A stretch of DNA of 64,000 nucleotides from Gigantopelta aegis. Lineage: Eukaryota > Mollusca > Gastropoda > Neomphalida > Peltospiridae. Under the pieces are notes generated by a model, which did no database searches, had not been told where the DNA came from, and saw nothing but the letters and a program-made list of their open reading frames with translations. Both the position numbers and the translations under genes were made by a program. This document shows, in pieces, positions 46,803-58,606 of this stretch. The stretch lies in assembly GCF_016097555.1 (NCBI RefSeq), contig NW_024533072.1:1-64000 (forward strand), in the 5' to 3' direction. The first letter of the stretch is position 1. Every line of letters starts with the position of its first letter.

Positions 46803-49143
46803 CAACTTCATTACAGTAGCTGTATTACAAGACTAACTTTGAGGATTCATGAGATCTGCTAACCATCTCTGCCATTCAAATCATCTTCATCTAATTCACT
46901 AGTAATAGTGGGTGTGGCTAAGTAATCTTCATAGGAAGGACATCAGGTGGATTGAAAGATGCTATATTCAAGACAAATGGTTGCCATGGAAATAAAAGTA
47001 GGTTTGATTATTTTGATACCTTCAATATCTTCAATATCAGTGTTAACAAGAGGAAACTTTGATCTGGTTCTTCGAGCAATTTCACCTTCACTTTCCTGAG
47101 AAAACCACACCCACACTCAAAGCACATGCATGTGTAATCATATACCTGTTCAGTTTGTTGTGATGAGTCAGCATTTGATGAATGAGTTTGTTGATGAGGA
47201 GATTTCAAAGGAGACAGAATAACATCAGATAATGATGCCAACAATGACGCAGCTTCTTGAATAATTTGATTATCATTGTCTAAGAGAGAGAAATAAGAAT
47301 ATTAGAGTGTGGATAGAACTTACCAACAGTACTGTCAGTAAGTGACTGAGATAATGTCATAGGTAGATTAGTAAGGGATATTGTAGTAGAGGTGACTGGT
47401 TTATTAAGTGGAGGATCAGTAGTAGATTGTAGGTGTTGATTTATTAGTAGAGTCAGCAAAAGCTACTGGTTGTCTTGTAATGTCTACATGTTCTTGTTAG
47501 TATCAATGGTTATAGAGTGAGTGGTGGAGATACTGGTAGCTGGGTACTGATGATTCAATAGTAATATTACTAGTAGTAATAGATTTACTAGATAGTGGTG
47601 TGTATGGTGTGAAATAGACTCTGAAGGAATAATCTGTTGTACAGTAGAAACTTAATTGAGTACTTTGTTCGAATTAATGGTGGTTGATTTGAAGTAGTGA
47701 CGGAGTTAGTGTCAGATTGAACATCTTGTTCTCTCATTGATGTCATCATGTGTGTGGGAGTAGTGATATTATCGTATTGTTTCATTCTCCTTTCTTTATC
47801 AGTCTCCATATCCTCCTCATCAACACCATGTCCTCCTACTTCCTCCTCTACTTCCTCTTGCCCTTCTTCTTCTTCTACTTCCTCTTGCTCTTCTGCTTCA
47901 TTTCCTAGTTCACTTTCAGTAAGTGTATCCTATTAATATAACAGTAACACTGGAATCTACACACAATATAACCACACCTCTATATCTCTACTTGTTTCTC
48001 TACCAGGAGTGTACTCATCATCATCAGATGAGTCCTCAGAGAAATGTCATATCCAATAATGAAATGGATTTCTAATAATAGGGTAACAACATTTTCAATT
48101 ATAAATAGGGTTTCTAATAATAGTAACAACAACTATAAACAATATTAATATAAACATGTGCTAAGTACTTACTGGTTTTATTAAAGGTAGTTTACAAGGA
48201 GAAATACCAGATGATTGCCAGCTAAACTAGACTAATATAAACATTAATAATGTATGTTATATTACTATATAAGTCACTAGTTTGTCTGGACTAAGGTTGA
48301 CATCACTGACTGATGAAACAACAGCTTGACGCACACGTGATCGTGTTAATCGTGGTTCCTACATATAAAGAAATAATCTATAAGTACAACTATACCATTG
48401 AGTTATTGACTACTATAATACTAACTTATACAATTGACTATACAACTATTCTATATGTATTATTAGATAAAGTCCATTGACCCATTAACATACTATTGCA
48501 TTCAAGACTAGTACTTACAAAGGGAATTATATCTTCATCATTATCAATGGGTGTGTCTTCCTCATCTGCCAATTTTCTTAGCCATGGCAAACAACTCTTT
48601 TATCTTCAGTACATGCTAGAAAATGGGTGTGGTTAGTGGGTGGAGTCACAACAACACATACATGTATAATACTTTTCACATTTTGAACTGTGAGGTTTCT
48701 TAGTGCAGCTCTTTCTTCAAGTGTCTTATCAATATCTATCTCATTATCATTGTCACATCTGGGTCCTCTCTATCTTCTTGTTGTGGTATTCTATCAGGAT
48801 TCTATAAAATGAAGTCATATTGATTTACCAGTTAATAACTCTTAAACAATGACATACATGTAAAATAAATGTCTTTTGTTATCATATTGTAACCTGAAGT
48901 AGAACTAATTGATATTACATCTTTAATAAGTAACGACACCATATATCATGAATTTACTACAGTTTAGGCGCAAAATTAATAATATTAAATTATTATTATT
49001 GTATATTGTTGTCAGTAGAAGTATTACTATATATACTACTCCTCGTTCTCCTCGCCATGGTCTTCACTGTATGCTTCTTCCTCAGGTGATTCAGTCGCTA
49101 TCTCTATCTCTTCACTTTCAAGACATTCTATTTGTTCAGCCAT
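41047..49143 (-). CDS. GON4L: GON4-like nuclear transcription regulator
   Basis: GON4-like proteins act in the nucleus as transcription co-regulators and carry C-terminal PAH-type helices (as in Sin3) and, in vertebrates, a Myb-like end. Read from MAEQIECLESEE (49143): DIDKTLEERAALRNLTV (48680-48800); VLKIKELFAMAKK (48540-48620); PRLTRSRVRQAVV (48290-48360); DSSDDDEYTPGRE (48000-48050); an acidic Glu run (47800-47930); RRTRSKFPLVNTDIEDIE (47020-47095); EWQRWLADLMNPQ (46845-46890); a SFRTDRGVKIPR exon (46525-46560); REGVDELIEELLN (46440-46485); LLVLGMDHYGSSAWKLFKRK (44690-44760); NVIK|YFKRTGIVKIPF (43030-43280); KCGRRGRKKQPSLTPP (42600-42660); a PAH-like part with DPTARYAYNYLTEV, DDPDVYSNFLKLLIKARKKE and YIEVQPLLQPWPHL (42110-42450); then DELLSRMKILGSQQDI (41860-41920). 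The last long exon (41047-41568) holds DDFEETTIPDDW and a GDTTNI repeat. At least 20 short exons; several frame slips. Confidence 0.8.
41216..41330. repeat. 18-base coding minisatellite in GON4-like
   Basis: The 18-base unit agtatctccaatattagt recurs about six times in frame on the minus strand, giving GDTTNI/GDTSSI repeats in the last exon. Confidence 0.8.
43330..44660. repeat. 30-base minisatellite filling a GON4-like intron
   Basis: The unit is about gtagtgaatatattgacatt + attactgtaa, roughly 40 copies. It is cleanest at 43530-43730 and 43960-44130 and blurred towards 44.6 kb. It lies between the exon with KRKLLPTKTQTS (right) and the exon with NVQQKQADNVIK (left), so the array is almost the whole intron. 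On the minus strand each clean unit includes ttcactacttacag, an acceptor-like sequence. Confidence 0.85.
45355..45474. repeat. (GA)n microsatellite
   Basis: About 120 bases of GA with a few GGAG interruptions inside a GON4-like intron. Open frames across it (RERERE / SLSLSL) are by-products. Confidence 0.9.
46640..46800. repeat. (GA)n microsatellite
   Basis: About 160 bases of GA with short breaks, again inside a GON4-like intron, between the WQRWLADLM exon and the SFRTDRG exon. Confidence 0.9.
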
Positions 49144-49491
49144 TATTAATTAAAATAGGCGGGTCAATTAAACAATTGAGTAATAAATAATAATTAAGTA
49201 ACCTTCTTTCTATTTAATGCCTATCTCTAATTAGTTATTGGCAGTTTATCCAAGTTGCCCTGTCTGGTAAGTTGTTAGTGTACAAATTTAATATCTTGTT
49301 AATTTATACTGCGATATTGTTACGTACTTGACGCCAATATTATAAAAATCGTAATTCGACTCTACCACACCATACTTCATCATATGACCTACCATATATG
49401 GTCATTATAACGAGTATAGGAATGTCCCCAGTTATTTTCAGTCTTGTTTTAGCTTCTACTCTGTGGACTTGTAGTAGCTGTACGTCACAAT
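49144..49491. promoter_or_regulatory. Divergent promoter region GON4-like / SLC12
   Basis: This stretch of 348 bases lies between the minus-strand GON4-like start and the first plus-strand SLC12 exon. It holds taatatcttgttaatttata-like AT sequence and a CATATGACCTACCATATATG near-palindrome (49381-49400). Regulation is inferred from the head-to-head layout. Confidence 0.4.
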
Positions 49492-49661
49492 ATGTCTAAT
49501 ATTGAACTAAATACTCTTCCAGTAACTGAGAGTACTGATCCATCAATTTGTCGTAACAATAGTCTGAGGTCAGTCATTATTATCATATCATAATGCCATC
49601 ATTATAACTGTCTTTTCTGCCTGTAGTATTCCTATAATTAATTTGGATCATGTTATTCATG

Positions 49662-49705
<44 letters not shown>

Positions 49706-51507
49706 ATATATATATAGTATGTATGTAATGTAATAACCAATTTTTTTGTTTTCATCTTTTTAATATATTATTGTATGTAACTTATAGGATGCATATAGCA
49801 CCAATAAATTTATTAACTCTAACTACAAGCAGTATGACAATAGGTGTGATGACAATGCTCTTCACTAGCTTGTTTTTATAGCGTAGATTGGGGAAACTTT
49901 TGTGTTGCAAAAAGTTTCATGTAACAATTAACATGTTTAAAACAATTTCGGACACAAGAGGCATGTACGAAAATTGTTAACCTCTAAATTTTAGAAAGTA
50001 TAGCACATTGAGCACTATGAATGAATATGGTAATGATCATTTTATTTGAGGCTATCCTGTATATAATTCTATAAAAGAGAAATGCAGGGCTGCAGTAGCA
50101 TCATGATGACTAGCATATTTGACAATTTTAGCTCGCATGTCTTAACTGTACAGCTGATAAGGTCCACATTTTCTTGACACGCTTTTCATGACCTTCCTAA
50201 CTCCTTCATTGTCTGAGCAATTACTGTGGCTATATGGAGGATAATAGAACCTTTTGAATCATTTGTAAATTTCAAATATCTCAAAAAGAGGCATCTGCCA
50301 TTGTGTAAAAGTGAACTACATACCATAAATATGTGTAATAATATATTATTTATATTAGTGTGTTTAAATTTCATACATTGTTCATTGTTAGAACTTTTTA
50401 TAAACACTGAAACTTTCCAGATCTACTGTATCTCTATCATTCTACAGCTATTAGTCTTCCTCTGATACTGTTACTAAATCTGTAATCTTTATAACTATCT
50501 CTTTATTTTTATAACTATCTCTTAATCTTTATAACTATATATATCTTTATTGTTTTATTGTGAAGTCAGTATCTTCCGAAGTTATAGGATGAATTTTTTA
50601 ATAATAGTTTTGTTATTTTTAGATATTGTAGCTTAATTAATAATAGATAGCAAAAGTTAAATGAATTCTTATTAACTCACCTTGTTACTATAGTAATTAT
50701 CTTCTTTATCAAGATAGATCATTGATATTTTTTTATAGTATAATTACTTTTAATTAAATATTACATTAGGTTTCAAGTTGGGATGTTGAAGAAAGTCGTC
50801 CACAATCATTACATGATGAACTAGCCAGTAGTCCATCAGCTGCTGAAAAACTATATCCAGTATGGTCTACCATACTTCTGAAGCTGTCCCAACTACCCTT
50901 TACTATCGAGATCAAGGAGAAGATAAGGGAATGCCTCGACCTTCATGGATGCTCTCGATCAGGCAATGAACACCACAAATCTAGACAACATTCTGAAGAG
51001 GTTTGTATATTCTAATACAATAGTATATTATAATATATATAACCTGGGGACCATTATACTTAATATTAAGTTGATATGACTATAGTATAATATTGAGTAT
51101 GTATAGTACATGTTATATGTCATTGTTAGGATGCTACTGATGAGGTTGAGGGTGGAGAGGAAATTGAGAGACCAAAATGGTGGCAGCAATGTTGTCATAG
51201 AGATAGGAATAAAGAGAAGAAACCTAAGAAATTAGGATGGATCATGGGTGTACTGGTAAAGTGCATTATAACCTTATTAGATCACACGACATATACTCCC
51301 TCTCTTTATCACAGGTTCGTTGTCTCCTCAATATTTTGGGTGTCATGTTATTTATTAGACTTAGTTGGGTTGTTGGTCAAGCTGGAATTGGACTTGCTTC
51401 AGTTATCATTCTCCTTTCTACTGTAGTTACCATATTAACTACATTATCAATGTCTGCTATTTGTACAAATGGGGAAGTGAAAGGGGGTGGAGCTATTTAT
51501 CTGATAT

Positions 51508-51539
<32 letters not shown>

Positions 51540-54500
51540 GTTTAGGTCCAGAGTTTGGTAAATATTATCATACTAAATTATTATTATTGTATATAATTAT
51601 ATTTATTAGGAGGAGCTATTGGAGTTATATTTTCATTAGCTAATGCAGTAGCTGTTGCTCTTTATATAGTGGGTTTTGCTGAGACTCTTACAGAACTATT
51701 AATGGTAAGAAATGAATGGATAGATAGATGGATTATTAGATTTGTCCACACAACACAGACTGTGATATACAATGTTTCTATTATTATAGCGTAATGACAG
51801 TCTGATACCTGGTTTATCTGAGATCAATCATATCAGACTATTTGGATTTATTACTGCATTAATATTACTTGGAATAGCAATGATAGGATTAGACTGGGAA
51901 TCAAAAGTAAGAGAGCTAATATTATTAGTAATATCACTCACTTTCTGTCTGTCTGTCTCTCTCACCTCTCTCTCTCTCTCTCTCAGATTCAAATCGTTCT
52001 ATTGGTAATATTGATCATAGCTCTGTTAGATGCTATTATTTGTTCCTTTATACCTCGTCATTGTGGATAATAGGATTACATTACAAGGATTTACTTATTA
52101 TAGTTGTAAGTCAGGCTCATTAAAATGAATTGAATTTCATGTTTCTCACAGCTACAACATTTATGGAAAATTTTGTCCCTGATTTCAAGGAGAAAGCTTT
52201 TCACTGTTTTTTCAGTTTTCTTTCCAGCAGCTACTGGTATATTAGCTGGAGCCAATATATCTGGAGATTTGAAGGTAAACATCAATACTAGCAACATCAT
52301 GAAAACAAAATAGATATTACAAAATTTTTTGCACTTCTTTTTCTCTTAAATAGAATCCTCAGACAGCTATTCCCAAAGGAACACTTCTTGCTATTATTAT
52401 TACTAGTACTGTATATCTGGGTGTGGCTTGGATGTTAGGATTTAATGTGTTACGATATGCACCTGGTACTCCTGATGATTATTTTCAGGTATCATGGGTA
52501 CATTTACATGTGCTGAGAGTGACAATATCACATTCTGTGATAATAATATGTATAATATATCCAAATTTCCAAATTATGCTGACTCCTGTATTGACTGTTC
52601 TAATATAACTTGTTCATATGGAAATGGAGCTGATGGATTGAGAACACTGTGTGCTCGAATAATAACTGTGGTTTTGGACTTATACCTTATTTTCAAGTAA
52701 GTGGACATTACTTGGGTATATTTTACTCCCCCCCCCCACACACACACAGATAATGGAAATGATATCAGCATTTGGTCCTATTGTAACAGCTGGTATTTTT
52801 GCTGCTACACTCTCTTCTGCTCTGGCTAGTCTTGTCAGTGCACCTAAAGTATTTCAGGTCAGTATCACTTAATCTAAGTTCATATATTATATATTGTTAT
52901 AGCGTGTTTGTCAGGACAAGATCTTTCCATTTATTGAATGGTTTGGTAAGGGAGGTTGGAAGGGTACTGGTAATGAACCTATCAGAGGTTATTTCCTGAC
53001 TATTATTATAGCACTGGCTTGTATTGCTATTGGTAAGTACATGTAACATGTACAATACAAGTATATTATTAATGCTCTCAGTAACATATGTGATATATTT
53101 TGTAGGTGACCTAAATACTATAGCACTGCTTATTCTAACTTCTTTTTAATGGCCTATACTCTTATTAACTTTTCATGTTTTGCTGCCTCTTCACTAAGAG
53201 TCCAGGTAAGAGTACTTTAAGAGTAGTGGATAATTCTCTCTCCTCCTCTTGTCCCTGACTCTCTCTAGGTTGGGCGTCCAGCATTCAAGTTTTTATTCTC
53301 ACTGGTAGCATTATTTGCAGCTGCTGTATGTCTAGCTATTATGTTTGTCATCAGTGGTGGGCAGCTTTAATAACACTAGTAGCAGTGGGAGCTCTTTATT
53401 TATTAGTATACTGGAGAAAACCAGGTATATGATATTAGAGAATGATATAATACTCTCTCTCTCTGTGTTCTCTCTCTCTCTCTCTCTCTCCTCTCTCTCC
53501 AGATATTAACTGGGGTTCTAGTACTCAAGCTTTTCTTTATCATTACTCTTTGAAAAATCTCCTAACACTTGAGGAAACTAGAAGATCATGTCAAAAACTT
53601 TAGGTCACTAGACTCAATTCTATATTAATTTATATCTCCTAAAGACCTCAGTTTTTAGTATTAACTGGTCCTCCTTCATCTCGTCCTGATATGACTTATT
53701 TTTTTCCATCAAGTATCACACAGTAGTTGTACTATGATCTGTGGACAAGTGTTACTGGTTAGCAAAACACATTTATCTAGTAGATATATATAATATCATT
53801 ACCTTTTAGGGTGAATACACTACTAACAGAAGAATTCTTCTAAGTACACAACAGAGAAAGTGGTTGAGAAGTAAAAAAAGGTAAAGTTCCTTACACCATT
53901 TATTGATGTATTTAATGTTTGTTATAGATCAGGCATTCCATAACATTGTAAATGCTAAATCATTGAGAGAAGGAGCACAGAGTCTACTACAAGTAAAGAT
54001 TATAAATGATTGTTTTTTGTTGTATATCTTTGTTTTCACAAGACATTTATTTTAAGATGTATATTACTCTCTCTAGTTATCTGGTCTTGGTAAGTTACGT
54101 CCTAATACTTTAGTGATTGGTTTTAAGAGTAACTGGAAGACCTCTTCACAAGAAGACATTGAAGAATATGTCAATATATTACAGTAAGTGATTATATGAA
54201 GAATGGAGTGTATATTTCTTGTATAGTGATGCATTTGATCTTCAGTTTGGTGTAGTGATCTTTCGTTTAAAGCTGGTTTTGTTGTCACTGATGATGACAA
54301 ATGTTTACCATCTCATTCTACTGGTCCTATTCAACCACAAGATAACAGTGGAAAGAGTAGAGTTGTTATTAACGAACAGACCTTCTGATGATTCTCCTCC
54401 ACTAGGATCAATAGGAGGACAAAGAGATAGTATTCAACCATTAATACCTTCCTCTTCACCTAGTCTAGCTGACTCGTAAGAAACTTATTATATTTATATG

Positions 54501-55738
54501 ACATCATGTTCTTTTGACCTCTTAGTTATAGTCATGGTTTTACTGAGGTACCACTGGATACTGAAGAATCACCATCTCTCTCTTTTACAGCTGCTGTTAA
54601 TTTATCAGTGAGATCAGTACACAGTTATCAACGTATTGAGGAAGAAGAGGAGATAGTTGAAAAAGATTTAGAAGAGACAGTCACTAGATAGCTATGTACT
54701 TGCTATGGAAAGTGGAGATATGTAAGAAAAGAATAAACAATTTTAATGATCTATATATCAATCATATTGTTTATTATTACTAGTTACATTGTATTGTTAA
54801 TAATAAATTTATTATCTGTTTTATTTTTAGTCACCAGGTTGATGATGATAGCTCTCGTCCATCCTCAAGTGTTCCCATCTCTTCAAATGTTCCTGATATT
54901 ATCACTGTGCCATCACGATTTGAGAAGAAGCAGGAGAATGGTTTTTATTGATGTGTGGTGGTTATATGATGATGGAGGTGAGTGTCTAGTAGTAGTAATA
55001 GTTAGTATATGTTTATCTCCTGATATAGGACTAGCTATCTTACTTTCCTTTTCTTCTATCACGTCATAAATTATGGAAGAATTGTAAACTTCGTATTTTT
55101 GTAGCAGGATCTTCTCGTAACATTGACAGTGCAAGTTTGAGGTAAGAAGTTTGATGGTTTATAAAATACTCGATCTCTTATCATCTCTCTTAAGGATGAC
55201 CTCTCTACTTCGTAAATTTCGTATTTGATTTCTCCTGATGTTCTTGAAGTTACTGGTATTAATAACAGACCTTCTAAAGACAAGTACACACTTACTAGTC
55301 AATGATATAGATGTGTAATGTACAAACTATCATTACTGTCTTAGTTCTAACTCCATGTGTTAGAGATATACTGTTAATGACTTGTCTACTATTTTCTCTA
55401 GTATTGATCGTTACTTAGCTCTTCCATTAGATGAAGGTATTGATGAATTTAGTTTAGACAAGAAGACACTCAAACAAATCAGATTAGGAGAAATGTTACA
55501 TAATCATTCATCTGAAGCTAGACTGATTGTAATGGTAAGTGATATATATTACATACTTTGTTCATCTAATATAATATGATCTTGTTTATATAGTACTATA
55601 CCAGTACCTCAACGAGGTGGATCCTGTAGACAGTACCTGAGTTGGTTAGAGAGTCTTAGTTATAATTTTACCTCCTATACTACTGTATGAGAGGAAACCA
55701 AACATCAGTACTTACCTTTTACTCCTAAGGGGTGTGTC
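49492..55738 (+). CDS. NKCC/NCC-type cation-chloride cotransporter (SLC12)
   Basis: The product is a plasma-membrane transporter carrying Cl- with Na+ (and K+ in the NKCC branch). A tentative first exon [16 protein letters not shown] (49492-49568; its phase does not join cleanly) precedes exons at about 50770-51000 ([20 protein letters not shown]), 51130-51255, 51315-51557 ([20 protein letters not shown]), 51610-51704 ([20 protein letters not shown]), 51791-51906, 51987-52105, 52152-52274 ([19 protein letters not shown]), 52354-52698 (loop with several Cys), 52750-52857 ([20 protein letters not shown]), 52903-53032, 53106-53205, 53269-53424, 53503-53603, 53645-53757, 53810-53880, 53928-53992, 54077-54183 ([13 protein letters not shown]), 54227-54475, 54526-54721, 54831-54977 ([11 protein letters not shown]), 55028-55141, 55195-55282 and 55402-55534 ([38 protein letters not shown]), then a last exon ending TFYS after a slip. 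The ISGDL motif, Cys loop and FYS end favour NKCC/NCC over KCC. A 30-G run (51509-51538) sits where ISRSLGPEF is expected. Confidence 0.9.
49664..49715. repeat. (TA)n microsatellite
   Basis: About 50 bases of TA repeats in the first intron area of the SLC12 gene. The stretch 49570-50769 is otherwise AT-rich intron with no supported exon. Confidence 0.85.
54032..54500. repeat. Source copy of a duplicated SLC12 segment
   Basis: It is nearly identical to 58120-58587. It covers the end of one intron, the [10 protein letters not shown] exon, the next intron and most of the following exon up to its donor. Confidence 0.85.
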
Positions 55739-56223
55739 TGGTTTACAAGAGTGATTATTGTATTGTCTATTATTCAATGTCTTGATCTTTTTTTAATTAT
55801 TTTAATTATAGTATGTACTCTAATATTAATATGTTTATTAACTATATAGATCCTTACATGATGTATTTCTTATTCCTACTATCTGTTAACTTCGTAGCTC
55901 ACCTCTAAAAATTAATCAATAATGAATTGATAGATGTAGAACATAGTATAAATATATTGACAAAATTATATAATATATATATATTGGATTGAATTGAACA
56001 GAATCTAAAGCTATAAAGAGGCAAAGTTTTGAAGTGCAGAGAAGATTCCTTTTGGAAGGGAATTTGATGTAGCTTTAGAAATTATACTTTGGTATGCAAG
56101 ACCGTCAGTCACATGATAGAAGCATTTTGATTGGTTGGTAGAACCTCCAAGTTTGAATATGAGTTAGCCACTCTCCTTCTTGCTGAGAGACTATCATAGG
56201 GACTTTCCTGTCTTTTGTTAAAT
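55739..56223. other. Spacer with a possible decayed death-domain piece
   Basis: It is mostly AT-rich. 56000-56060 weakly resembles the 56340-56410 part of the next gene (CKE...EVQRRF), which hints at an older partial copy; the match is too short to be sure. Confidence 0.35.
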
Positions 56224-58030
56224 ATGAGTCACAGTCTTACTGTTGCTAACTTTTTATTAGCATTAGAAAAGGAGAATGATTGGCGTACACTGGGTATCTT
56301 TATGGATATAGAAGATTGTATATTGGATGAAATTGAACGTCTATATGGTCCAAGGAGTCCAAAGATGTAAAGAGGAATATTTAAAGGTTTAAAACGCAGA
56401 GAAAAGTACCCCACATGGGAAGAGATTACTGAGGCTTTGGACAAAATGAGAAATCATGCTCTTGCAATGGAAATTCGTGGCAACTATTGTTTAAAATCAT
56501 TTACTACAATACCAACTCCTGAATTAAGTATTAATAGTGACAGCACAGATGTTACTCCTAGCCGGCATCATGAATCATTTGATGATACAAAAATGTATTT
56601 AGTTAAAGAAAAAACTGTGAGAGAACTGGAAACTTTACGCTCAAGTTTGGCAAATTAGTGGATGATGTAAGAAGGCAACTCATATCAATAAAATAACAGT
56701 ACAAAGCTTAAGAACTTATTCTCAAGTCTATTTGCAACTGGAGATGCCTTCTGAATTCACTTCTATTAACAAATTTTTTGAGACTCTAATTCCACATTTT
56801 TGTTTTATTCAGTACTATTGTCTTGAGGATTTAGTTGCTAGATTTTTAGGAGATTGTAAATCCATTAAGGCAGCATTTGAAAACTACAAGAAAGAATTAG
56901 TGAAATTTAAAAAGTCAGCTCCCATCAAAAGTCTTTGTAATCAAATATCACTGGAGATGTCTCAAGGAACTAGAAGTGTTGAACTGAAATTAATGGGGTT
57001 TTGGTCCAATGTCACTATCGAAAGGTTTGAGAAGTTAGTAAAATATCTCATTCAAAAACCAGAAACTCATCTTGGTAGAATATCTGTTCGAGATGGTTGT
57101 GTACTTATTAGTTGGTCTGTTCTTCCTAATGTGTTAATTGAGGACTTAGTTACTGGTTTAGTTTACTATAAAGAGTTTATGTCTTCAGTTGGTATTATTT
57201 CTCTAGTGGTATGTGGTAGAGTTATTTTTAAAAGGGATTTACCTCGGGATTTAAGCATTTCAATTGATAAAGTTCTCTTAAGAGCTTTTAAGGTTGGATC
57301 AATTGATGCAGTCAATCTTATTCTATCAGTGGATGAAAATAACATTTCAATATTAGGCCTAGATACACTACTTTTTACTGCTAGTAAAAATGGATTCACC
57401 ACAATTTGCTCTGCTTTCCTTCAGTATGGAGCAAACCCTAACATACTGACTAAAGATATCACGCCTTTAATGATAGCTAGTCAAAATTGTCATCATGAAA
57501 TTATAGACCTGTTATGGAAGTATGGAGCTGAGGTCAATTATATTGGACCTTCTGGACATACAGCACTACACATGGCTTGTTATGGAAATCATATCAAAGC
57601 AGTAGAGACATTGTTATTACTGGGTGCTGATCCTTATATAACTGATATGTTTGGTCATACTCCAGCATATTATGCTACTGATAAAACATTAACAAAAATT
57701 ATCAAGATACTATCAGTCGATATGAGTTATATTCTACCTTTGACTATGATATCTCAACATTATCATCACTACCACAACCATTATCATTACCTACCTTTGA
57801 TAGATCTCCTCTCCTATCATCATACAAATCACCTTATAGCCAATTTGATGTGATAGTTGAATTGTCACCACAGTCATTTGATGTTGCTACTTCATCTACT
57901 TTGAATATATTTTTAGTCAGAATATACCTGTTCAGGACTATTTTACTCTTTTACATTGTTCTTCTTCTTCTAATCATACATCTAGAAGCTCTATTAGTTC
58001 TATTGTATCCAGATGTAGTGCATATTGACT
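56224..58030 (+). CDS. DEATH-ankyrin repeat protein (with frameshifts)
   Basis: The product is probably an intracellular signalling adaptor. The start MSHSLTVANFLLALEKEN (56224) opens a death-like domain: WRTLGIFMDI, CILDEIE, then after a slip near 56367 CKEEYLKV and KYPTWEEITEALDKM (to about 56450). A linker (LETLRSS, KLVDDVRRQLISI; two slips near 56650 and 56695) leads to a long open part 56732-57853. Its first half, MPSEFTSINKFFETLIPHF, CFIQYYCLEDLVARFLGD and GRISVRDGCVLISWS, matches a middle domain I associate with sponge death-domain proteins. Ankyrin repeats follow (57280-57710): LFTASKNGFTTICSAFLQYG, PLMIASQNCHHEIIDLLWKY and GHTALHMACYGN, about four repeats. Past 57720 another frame stays open (DRSPLLSSYKSPYSQFDV). 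It appears to be intronless. About four slips mean either a recent pseudogene or consensus errors. Confidence 0.7.
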
Positions 58031-58119
58031 TACTTCATGTAGTAAGTTTATATACATAATCTTTGTATAATAATGCAACCTATACATACGTATGAAATAG
58101 TATTTATTGTAACATTATA

Positions 58120-58587
58120 TTTTCATAAGACATTTATTTTAAGATGTATATTACTCTCTCTAGTTATCTGGTCTTGGTAAGTTACGTCCTAATACTTTAG
58201 TGATTGGTTTTAAGAGTAACTGGAAGACCTCTTCACAAGAAGACATTGAAGAATATGTCAATATATTACAGTAAGTGGGTATATGAAGAATGGAGTGTAT
58301 ATTTCTTGTATAGTGATGCATTTGATCTTCATTTTGGTGTAGTGATCTTTCGTTTAAAAGCTGGTTTTGTTGTCACTAATGATGACCAATACTTACCATC
58401 TCATTCTATTGGTCCTACTCAACCACAAAATGACAATGGAAAGAGTAGAGTGGTTACTGATGAACATACTTCTGATAATTCTCCTCCACTAGAATCAATA
58501 GGAGAACAAAGAGAGAGTATTCAACCATTAATACCTTCATCTTCACCTAATTTAGCTGACTCATAAGAAATTTAGTACATTTATATT
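58120..58587 (+). pseudogene. Duplicated fragment of the SLC12 gene
   Basis: It copies 54032-54500 in the same orientation, including the intron. Text: [20 protein letters not shown], then [20 protein letters not shown] and SLIPSSSPNLADS. The donor gtaaga at the end of the second exon has become ataaga here. No flanking SLC12 exons follow; satellite DNA starts about 20 bases later. It is probably not functional. Confidence 0.85.
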
Positions 58588-58606
58588 CTACCATATTCTG
58601 TTGATA

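Noticed and set aside
49570-50769. Small genes in the first SLC12 intron (frames near 50186-50465)
   Set aside because: Overlapping frames on both strands in AT-rich DNA, with no recognisable motif.
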